Source: Gammaproteobacteria bacterium
GTDB taxonomy: Bacteria > Pseudomonadota > Gammaproteobacteria > Porifericomitales > Porifericomitaceae
DNA: 10,895 bases
Reading direction: 5' to 3'
NCBI GenBank assembly: GCA_028817255.1
Contig: JAPPQA010000111.1
Span: 8,930 to 19,824, forward strand
The notes under the pieces: generated by a model
Databases searched by the model: none
The model's input: the letters and a program-made list of their open reading frames with translations, nothing else
What the model was told of the DNA's origin: nothing
Translations under genes and position numbers: made by a program
Part shown: positions 6,033 to 10,895 of the stretch, piece by piece
Layout: every line of letters starts with the position of its first letter
How positions within the stretch are numbered: the stretch's first letter is position 1

Positions 6033-7052
6033 ATGGCGCGCCGCCGGCTGCAGGGTAGCAGCACGGAAGGGGGCTTTTCCACTTTGCCGCAAAAAAAAGC
6101 GATCTCCGGGGAAATCCGCTGTGACTGGTCGTTGCCGGAAGTCATGGCGCTGTTCCGTTTGCCGCTGCCGGAATTGTTGCGGCGCGCGCACCGGATCCAC
6201 TGTCGCCATTTCGATCCCAGGGAAGTGCAGCTCTGCGTATTGCTCAGCATTAAGACGGGGGGCTGCCCGGAAGACTGCGCATACTGTCCGCAGAGCGCGC
6301 GGTACCGCACCGGGGTGCGCCCCACCCCCCTGCTTGACTTGAAGGAAGTCCGCACACGGGCGTTGCAAGCCAGGGATCAAGGCGCCAGCCGCTTCTGTAT
6401 GGGCGCTGCCTGGCGCGGGCCGCGCCCGCGCGACCTGCCGCCGGTGTTGGAGATGATCTCCGCGGTCAAAGACCTGGGCCTCGAGACCTGCGCGACCCTG
6501 GGACTCCTGGATGCCGGGCAGGCGCGCCTCCTCAAAGGCGCCGGTCTGGACTTCTACAACCACAATATAGACACCTCGCCCGGCTTTTATCGCAAGGTCG
6601 TAGGTACGCGCACCTATCAGGATCGCCTGCGGACCCTGGCCCATGTGCGCCAAGCCGGGATGGCCGTATGCTGCGGGGGGATCGTCGGCATGGGCGAGAG
6701 CGTGGCGGATCGCGCCGAAATGCTGCAGGTTCTCGCTACCCTGCCGCGGCACCCCGAAAGCGTGCCGATCAACCTCCTGCACCGCTCGCCGGGGACGCCG
6801 CTGGCGGATGCCGCCCCCGCGGACCCCCTGGACCTGGTGCGGGCGGTCTCGGTCGCGCGTATCGTGATGCCGGCCTCGCGCGTCCGTCTGGCGGCGGGCC
6901 GGGACGAACTGTCGGACGAATTTCATGCCCTTTGTTTTCATGCCGGCGCGAACTCAATCTTCTACGGCGAGAGGCTGCTGACGACCAAGAATTCGGCGGT
7001 GGCCCGGGACCGGCGGCTATTGCAGCGTCTCGGCATGGTCGTCTCCCACTAG
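6033..7052 (+). CDS. bioB: Biotin synthase BioB
   Basis: BioB is a radical SAM enzyme that inserts sulfur into dethiobiotin, the last step of biotin synthesis. The [4Fe-4S] motif CPEDCAYC gives C78, C82 and C85. The [2Fe-2S] ligands are also present: C122 (FCMGAAW), C153 (ETCATLG), C213 (VCCGG) and R285 (VRLAAGR). Other family blocks are FYNHNIDTSP (174-183), ESVPINLL (242-249) and AGANSIFYGERLLTT (304-318). The 339-residue product has about 20 extra N-terminal residues relative to E. coli and stops soon after LQRLG, lacking the roughly 30-residue variable tail. ATG 6033 is supported by GAGGAG five bases upstream. It is the first gene of the operon, 34 bases before bioF and divergent from comF. 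Confidence 0.96.
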   Translation: MARRRLQGSSTEGGFSTLPQKKAISGEIRCDWSLPEVMALFRLPLPELLRRAHRIHCRHFDPREVQLCVLLSIKTGGCPEDCAYCPQSARYRTGVRPTPLLDLKEVRTRALQARDQGASRFCMGAAWRGPRPRDLPPVLEMISAVKDLGLETCATLGLLDAGQARLLKGAGLDFYNHNIDTSPGFYRKVVGTRTYQDRLRTLAHVRQAGMAVCCGGIVGMGESVADRAEMLQVLATLPRHPESVPINLLHRSPGTPLADAAPADPLDLVRAVSVARIVMPASRVRLAAGRDELSDEFHALCFHAGANSIFYGERLLTTKNSAVARDRRLLQRLGMVVSH

Positions 7053-7086
7053 CGCGGGGGGCCGCCGCGGGCCGGCGGAGCGTGTC

Positions 7087-8340
7087 GTGAGCGGATTTCT
7101 GGAGCGCCTGGAGACGCGGCTGGCATCTCTGCCGCCGGAGGCCCGCCGCCTTCGCCGGCCTCTGGAGGGGGCGCAGGGGGCGTGGGCTTGGCAGGACGGA
7201 CGGCGGCTGCTGAACTTCTCCAGCAACGATTACCTGGGTCTCGCCTCCCACCCGGCGGTCGTAGGGGCGGCGGCGCGCGCCTTGCGGCAATACGGCGTGG
7301 GCAGCGGCGGCTCGCAACTGGTCTGCGGCTACAGCCGGGCGCAACAAGCCCTGGAGGAGCAACTGGCCGAACTGACCGGCCGCGAGCGCTGCCTGGTCTT
7401 CTCTTCGGGATATCTGGCGAACCTGGCCGTGGTCGGCGCCCTGTTGGGGCCGGGCGCCCTGGCCTGCGCCGACCGGCTCAGCCATGCCTCTCTGGTGGAT
7501 GCCATATTGCTGTCGCGGGCGCGCCTGTCACGGTACCGCCATGCGGACCCGGAATCTTTGCGGCGCAAACTGGCCGCCGCCGCCGGCCGCGACTGCCTGG
7601 CGGTCACCGAGGGCGTATTCAGCATGGAGGGCGATGTTCCTCCTCTGCGCGAGATCGCGCGGCTCTGCCGCCGCCGCGGCGTCGCGCTGATGGTGGACGA
7701 TGCCCACGGGATCGGCGTCCTGGGCGCGACCGGAGCGGGCACGTTGCAGGACTTGGGCCTGGGCCAGGAACAGGTCCCCGTTCTGGTGGGCACCTTCGGC
7801 AAGGCGCTGGGGTGTGCCGGCGCCTTCGTCGCGGGCGCCGCCGGGCTGGTGGAGACTTTGGTTCAGCGGGCCCGCCCGCTGATCTACACCACCGCCCTTC
7901 CCCCGGCCTTGATGCAGGCGGCCGGCGCTGCATTGCTCTTGTTGCGCCGGGAAGGCTGGCGCCGCCGCCGCCTGCACGAACGCATACAGTACTTCCTGCT
8001 TTGCGCGCGGCAGTTGGGGTTGCCGCTGCTCCCTTCCCGCACGCCGATCCAGCCCTTGCCGGTGGGCGCTTCCCGGGAGGCGGTACGGCTGAGCCGCGCC
8101 CTGCTCGAGAACGGGATGCTGGTTCCCGCCGTGCGGGCGCCCACCGTGCCCCGGGGCGAGGCCCGCCTGCGGATTAGCCTGACGGCATGCCACGAGCGCG
8201 GACATATAGACGCGCTGCTGGAGTCCCTGGGAAAATTATGCGTTCGCGGCAGCGCGCAGGAGGCCGCGGGCGCGAGCGGCGGGACTTCGGTGTCCGCTTC
8301 CGCGCCGCCGGCCGCATCCTCGCGGGAGCGCCCGTCGTGA
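7087..8340 (+). CDS. bioF: 8-amino-7-oxononanoate synthase BioF
   Basis: BioF is a PLP enzyme of the alpha-oxoamine synthase family that condenses pimeloyl-ACP (or -CoA) with L-alanine to give KAPA. Visible features are NFSSNDYLGLASHP (43-56), the cofactor-stacking SHAS (H133), the PLP-contacting DDAHGIGVLG (204-213) and the Schiff-base lysine K239 in GTFGKALG. GTG 7087 is used, with GGAG at 7077-7080 upstream. The product is 417 residues against 384 in E. coli. The fold should end near HIDALLESLGKL (373-384), and the last 33 residues are an Ala/Ser/Gly-rich, probably disordered tail. The stop overlaps the bioC start by GTGA. Related AONS-family enzymes (Kbl, HemA, SPT) are excluded by the biotin operon context. 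Confidence 0.94.
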   Translation: MSGFLERLETRLASLPPEARRLRRPLEGAQGAWAWQDGRRLLNFSSNDYLGLASHPAVVGAAARALRQYGVGSGGSQLVCGYSRAQQALEEQLAELTGRERCLVFSSGYLANLAVVGALLGPGALACADRLSHASLVDAILLSRARLSRYRHADPESLRRKLAAAAGRDCLAVTEGVFSMEGDVPPLREIARLCRRRGVALMVDDAHGIGVLGATGAGTLQDLGLGQEQVPVLVGTFGKALGCAGAFVAGAAGLVETLVQRARPLIYTTALPPALMQAAGAALLLLRREGWRRRRLHERIQYFLLCARQLGLPLLPSRTPIQPLPVGASREAVRLSRALLENGMLVPAVRAPTVPRGEARLRISLTACHERGHIDALLESLGKLCVRGSAQEAAGASGGTSVSASAPPAASSRERPS

Positions 8341-9260
8341 GTGCCCAGAGGCGCCTGGACTGGCCCGCCATGGTCCGAAACTTCGATACGGCGGCCAGGG
8401 ACTACGAACGGGTCGCCGGTCTGCAACGCGAGGTGGCCGGGCGCCTGGCGGAGCGCCTGGACCTCTTGCGGATTCGGCCGCTCCGCGTCCTGGACCTGGG
8501 CGCCGGCACGGGTATCGGGGCGCGGCTTTTGCAAAAGCGCTTTCCTCGCGCTCGTTTTGTGCAACTGGACTGCTCCTGGGCCATGCTGGATACGGCGCGC
8601 CGCCGGGCGCCGCGCTGGTTCTCCCGCCACTCCTTCCTGTGCGCGGACGCCGCCGCCCTGCCGCTGGCGGATCGGTCCTTCGAGCTGGTGTTTTCCAGCC
8701 TGATGCTGCACTGGTGCGGCGACCTGGGGCGCGCCTTGCGCGAGCAGTCGCGGGTGCTGCGCGGCGAGGGACTGCTGCTGTTCTCCGCGTGCGGGCCGGA
8801 CACCTTGCGTGAACTCAGGCAAAGTTGGGCGGCGGCGGACGACGGCCCGCACGTGAACGCCTTCCCGGTGATGCAGGAGATCGGAGACGCCCTGATCCGG
8901 GCCGGCCTGGAGGAGCCCGTGTTGGACACCGAGCGCCTGATCTTGCGCTTCCCGGACGTAAAGGCGCTGGCGCGCATGCTGCGGCAGCTGGGGGCGCGCA
9001 ATGTGGCGCTGGAGCGGCGCCGGGGCCTTGCCGGCAAAGGCCGAAGGCGGCGCATGCTCGATGCCTACGAAGGCTGCCGGGGTCCAGATGGCCTGTTGCC
9101 GGCCACCTTCGAGATCATCTACGGTCATGCCTGGCGCCCGAAGCGCCCGGCGCAACCGCGGCCCGCCGGGCCGGCGGAGGCGGTCGTTCCATTGTCGGCG
9201 CTGCGGTTGCGGCGCGGGGCAACGGACCGTGGCAAAGACAGCGAGCGGGACGATGACTGA
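8337..9260 (+). CDS. bioC: Malonyl-ACP O-methyltransferase BioC
   Basis: BioC methylates the free carboxyl of malonyl-ACP (or -CoA) with SAM so that fatty acid synthesis can extend it to pimeloyl-ACP methyl ester. SAM motif I is VLDLGAGTGIGARLL (51-65), with an acidic residue of the next strand in VQLDCS and LPLADRSFELVFSSL (108-122) further on. BioC-specific blocks are ACGPDTLRELRQSW (151-164), MQEIGDALIRAGL (179-191) and the terminal FEIIYGHAW (258-266). The 307-residue length exceeds E. coli (251) because of a basic, proline-rich tail. GTG 8337 is chosen because it overlaps the bioF stop (GTGA), follows GGAG at 8324-8327, and brings MVRNFDTAARDYERVAGLQ into the usual N-terminal position. 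The frame is open further upstream (ATG 8187), but that would overlap bioF extensively. Confidence 0.93.
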   Translation: MSAQRRLDWPAMVRNFDTAARDYERVAGLQREVAGRLAERLDLLRIRPLRVLDLGAGTGIGARLLQKRFPRARFVQLDCSWAMLDTARRRAPRWFSRHSFLCADAAALPLADRSFELVFSSLMLHWCGDLGRALREQSRVLRGEGLLLFSACGPDTLRELRQSWAAADDGPHVNAFPVMQEIGDALIRAGLEEPVLDTERLILRFPDVKALARMLRQLGARNVALERRRGLAGKGRRRRMLDAYEGCRGPDGLLPATFEIIYGHAWRPKRPAQPRPAGPAEAVVPLSALRLRRGATDRGKDSERDDD

Positions 9261-10008
9261 GCGCCGGAATGCGGGCGTGTTCGTCACGGGCACGGACACG
9301 GGGGTGGGCAAGACCTGGGCCTGTATCGGTTTGCTGGCGGCTTTGCGCCGGCAAGGCTGCCGAGTCGCGGGCATGAAGCCCATAGCCAGCGGCTGCGAAG
9401 AAACGCCCGCGGGCCTGCGCAACGAGGACGCGCTCCTGCTACAGCAACACAGCGCGCTCGCCTTGCCCTACGAACGGGTGAACCCCTGCCGCTACGCGCC
9501 CCCGATCGCCCCGCACATCGCGGCGCTACGGGTTGGCCGGGAGATCTCCATCGCGGCGATCCTCCAGACCTTCGAGGGGCTCCGCCGTGAGGCCGACTTC
9601 GTTGTCGTGGAGGGTGTCGGCGGTTGGCGCGTGCCTCTGGGCCCGGAGCGCACGCTGGCCGACCTGGCGCATGCCATGCGGCTTCCCGTGTTGCTGGTGG
9701 TCGGCCTGCGCCTGGGCTGTCTGAATCATGCGCTGCTCAGCGCCGAGGCCATTCGCGCCGACGGCCTGGAACTGAAAGGCTGGATCGCCAACCGCCTGGA
9801 GCCGGGCTACGAAACGTTGCCGGAGACGCTGGAGACCCTTTCCCGGGGCCTGGGCGCGCCTCCCCTGGGGCTGCTCCCTTTTGTTTCTTCTCCTCCTCCC
9901 GCCGACCGGCTTGCCGATGGCCTGGAGGAAGGCGTGCGCCATGCCTTTCGGGAGGCGTTTCCGGCCAGTGGCGCCCCGCCCGGGCGCCGCTCGCGGCCCG
10001 TGCCATAA
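9253..10008 (+). CDS. bioD: Dethiobiotin synthetase BioD
   Basis: BioD uses ATP and CO2 to close the ureido ring of DAPA, giving dethiobiotin for BioB. The P-loop is GTDTGVGKT (13-21), followed by MKPIASG (41-47) with the substrate-binding lysine K42, VEGVGGWRVPL (119-129), VVGLRLGCLNHALLS (149-163) and GWIANRL (176-182). The product is 251 residues against about 225 in E. coli; the excess is mostly a C-terminal Pro/Arg-rich tail. ATG 9253 lies inside the end of bioC (eight-base overlap), consistent with translational coupling; an in-frame GTG at 9229 would add eight residues and cannot be excluded. It is the last recognisable biotin gene here. Confidence 0.95.
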   Translation: MTERRNAGVFVTGTDTGVGKTWACIGLLAALRRQGCRVAGMKPIASGCEETPAGLRNEDALLLQQHSALALPYERVNPCRYAPPIAPHIAALRVGREISIAAILQTFEGLRREADFVVVEGVGGWRVPLGPERTLADLAHAMRLPVLLVVGLRLGCLNHALLSAEAIRADGLELKGWIANRLEPGYETLPETLETLSRGLGAPPLGLLPFVSSPPPADRLADGLEEGVRHAFREAFPASGAPPGRRSRPVP

Positions 10009-10077
10009 CCGCCGTTGCGCCCCGTCCGTTCGCAGCCTCGCCGCGGAACCGCAAATGTACCCGCCGTTGCCGCGATT

Positions 10078-10086
10078 TGATAAAAT
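10078..10086 (+). promoter_or_regulatory. Possible extended -10 promoter after bioD
   Basis: TGATAAAAT fits an extended -10 element (TG, one base, then TAAAAT, one mismatch to TATAAT), in an AT-rich patch unusual for this part of the window. No clear -35 is present, which extended -10 promoters tolerate. Initiation near 10093 would give a leader of about 66 bases before the preferred GTG start at 10159. Confidence 0.4.
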
Positions 10087-10131
10087 TGCCGCAGGATGAC
10101 TGGCGCGAGACAGCGGCTTGCAAGGCGACGC

Positions 10132-10154
10132 CCCCCCATTCCCGCCGCGGGGGG
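10132..10154 (+). promoter_or_regulatory. C-run/G-run hairpin before the exported protein gene
   Basis: CCCCCC (10132-10137) can pair with GGGGGG (10149-10154) around an 11-base loop. The G-run lies four bases before the GTG at 10159 and could act as its Shine-Dalgarno element, so pairing would mask it. In such GC-rich DNA the structure may be incidental. Confidence 0.3.
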
Positions 10155-10158
10155 TGCC

Positions 10159-10830
10159 GTGAGACGGCGGCTGGCGCTCGCGCTGTTGCTGGCGGCGCCC
10201 GGCGCCTGGGCCGGGGGTGCGGCAGAGGGGGATATGGCGGGCGATATGTCCGGGGGCGGCGGCGCCCGGCCGCCCTGCGCCGCCGGGGACGTGGGGGACA
10301 TGAGCGCCACGGAGACGGCGGTCGGGGGGCTGGAGGACTGCGCGGCGGGAGGGGCGACGGCCGCGGAACGCGAGCGGCGCTTGCTGTTGCGGCACGAACA
10401 GGCCCTGGACGACACGGACGATATCCTGCTGAAGGCCCGCCTGGAGTTGGAGCGGATGCAGGAAGGAGAGGACTCCGCCGCGGCGGAGAACGGGGGCATG
10501 GTCAGCAGAGAGCTGGGGAGATTGAGCGACCTGGAAGAGAGCGCCCCGGACGCGGACGCGGCCGCCGGGGATGGGGACAGGGAAGAGCGCTTGCCCCCTG
10601 ATCTTTCGGGCGCGCAAGAGGCGGAGGCAGGGGGCGCCGCCGCCCCGAAGACCGCGGGCGCGGTAGGCCGCGGTGGCAGGAATCTGCCGTCTGCGCCGGC
10701 GGACGTGGGCGACGGCCAGGACGACGACATTGTGGCGCGGCAGTTGCGGGAGGCCGCGGCCAAGGAACCGGACCCGGAGGTGCGCGAGAAACTATGGGAC
10801 GAATATCGCCGCTACAAGAAGGGCGGGTGA
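10159..10830 (+). CDS. Unrecognised acidic protein, probably exported
   Basis: I cannot assign a function. From GTG 10159 the 223-residue product starts MRRRLALALLLAAPGAWA, a typical Sec signal peptide with an arginine n-region, a hydrophobic stretch and an AWA cleavage site after residue 18. The mature part is rich in Gly, Ala, Asp and Glu, with repeated GDM/GDV motifs (24-48), two cysteines (C40, C61, each followed by AAG), a charged probable helix or coiled coil at about 68-103, a low-complexity middle, and a compact C-terminus around DDDIVARQLREAAAKEPDP and EKLWDEYRRYK (188-220) that looks like the conserved part. ATG 10096 would place 21 residues before the signal peptide and has no spaced ribosome site, so I prefer GTG. 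It follows bioD by 150 bases, perhaps with its own promoter. A periplasmic location is inferred. Confidence 0.7.
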   Translation: MRRRLALALLLAAPGAWAGGAAEGDMAGDMSGGGGARPPCAAGDVGDMSATETAVGGLEDCAAGGATAAERERRLLLRHEQALDDTDDILLKARLELERMQEGEDSAAAENGGMVSRELGRLSDLEESAPDADAAAGDGDREERLPPDLSGAQEAEAGGAAAPKTAGAVGRGGRNLPSAPADVGDGQDDDIVARQLREAAAKEPDPEVREKLWDEYRRYKKGG

Positions 10831-10895
10831 GCGCCTGCCTGGGGGCGGGGGCCGCAAGGGCGGTGGCGGCCGGCCCCGCTCCGCTGCTGGCGCCG
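10827..10895 (+). CDS. Possible start of a further gene, cut by the window end
   Basis: A GTG at 10827 overlaps the preceding stop codon (GTGA) and opens a frame beginning MSACLGAGAARAVAAG that is still open at the last base. GAAGGGCGG just upstream could serve as the ribosome site. Only 23 codons are visible and they are Ala/Gly-rich, so nothing can be recognised. In this GC-rich stretch an open frame means little. Confidence 0.25.
   Translation, partial: MSACLGAGAARAVAAGPAPLLAP

Noticed and set aside
7845..7852. GCTGGTGG, an E. coli Chi octamer, also at 9693-9700
   Set aside because: The octamer is made of common GC-rich codons and two copies are unremarkable; Chi sequence is species-specific.
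7884..9422. Long minus-strand frame of 512 codons opposite bioF, bioC and bioD
   Set aside because: Antisense shadow in GC-rich DNA with low-complexity Arg/Pro/Ala content; the plus strand holds three well-recognised enzymes.
10009..10070. CCGCCGTTGC repeated at 10009-10018 and 10061-10070
   Set aside because: A ten-base GC-rich direct repeat without flanking structure or mobile gene; likely chance.
10209..10258. Four G-tracts that might form a G-quadruplex
   Set aside because: Loops are long (about 7-10 bases) and the tracts follow Gly codons of a Gly-rich protein.
9526..10617. Minus-strand frame of 363 codons opposite bioD and the last gene
   Set aside because: Low-complexity antisense shadow spanning two plus-strand genes and the gap between them; no recognisable domain or ribosome site.

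Overview
The window looks like a chromosomal segment from a GC-rich gammaproteobacterium, next to the replication origin. DnaA, DnaN and GyrB all align closely with the Escherichia coli proteins as I remember them. GyrB carries the long TOPRIM insertion typical of Gram-negative enzymes. The comF/bioB divergent pair followed by bioF, bioC and bioD is an arrangement known from Pseudomonas and related gammaproteobacteria. I cannot name a genus from the sequence alone.

Layout: bases 78-5223 (+ strand) hold the replication cluster dnaA, dnaN, gyrB. The gene usually found between dnaN and gyrB, recF, is absent. Its place is taken by a 140-base gap with two sites that match the ParB-binding centromere sequence parS, separated by a 13-base tandem repeat. 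Bases 5248-5940 (- strand) encode a ComF-family phosphoribosyltransferase-like protein that converges on gyrB. Bases 5941-6032 are a short divergent regulatory region with several hairpins, one of which would hide the bioB ribosome binding site. Bases 6033-10008 (+ strand) form a tight biotin operon: bioB, bioF, bioC, bioD. bioF/bioC and bioC/bioD overlap by a few bases. bioA and the esterase gene bioH are not present here. Bases 10159-10830 encode an unrecognised, acidic, probably exported protein, and a further reading frame may start at 10827 and run off the window.

How the genes work together: DnaA opens the origin, DnaN is the polymerase clamp, GyrB with GyrA relieves torsional stress, and the two parS-like sites could load ParB to segregate newly copied origins. 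BioC and BioD/F/B belong to the classical biotin route: BioC masks malonyl groups as methyl esters to start pimeloyl synthesis, BioF makes KAPA (8-amino-7-oxononanoate), BioD makes dethiobiotin from DAPA, and BioB inserts sulfur. The BioA step (KAPA to DAPA) and removal of the methyl ester must be encoded elsewhere.

Most of the window is ordinary core genome. The observations I rate highest are the parS pair at the vacant recF position, an Asp-to-Glu change in the near-invariant EGDSAGG motif of GyrB (the position of a known quinolone-resistance mutation), and the hairpin over the bioB ribosome binding site. Nothing here is strong enough to call a new biological system.
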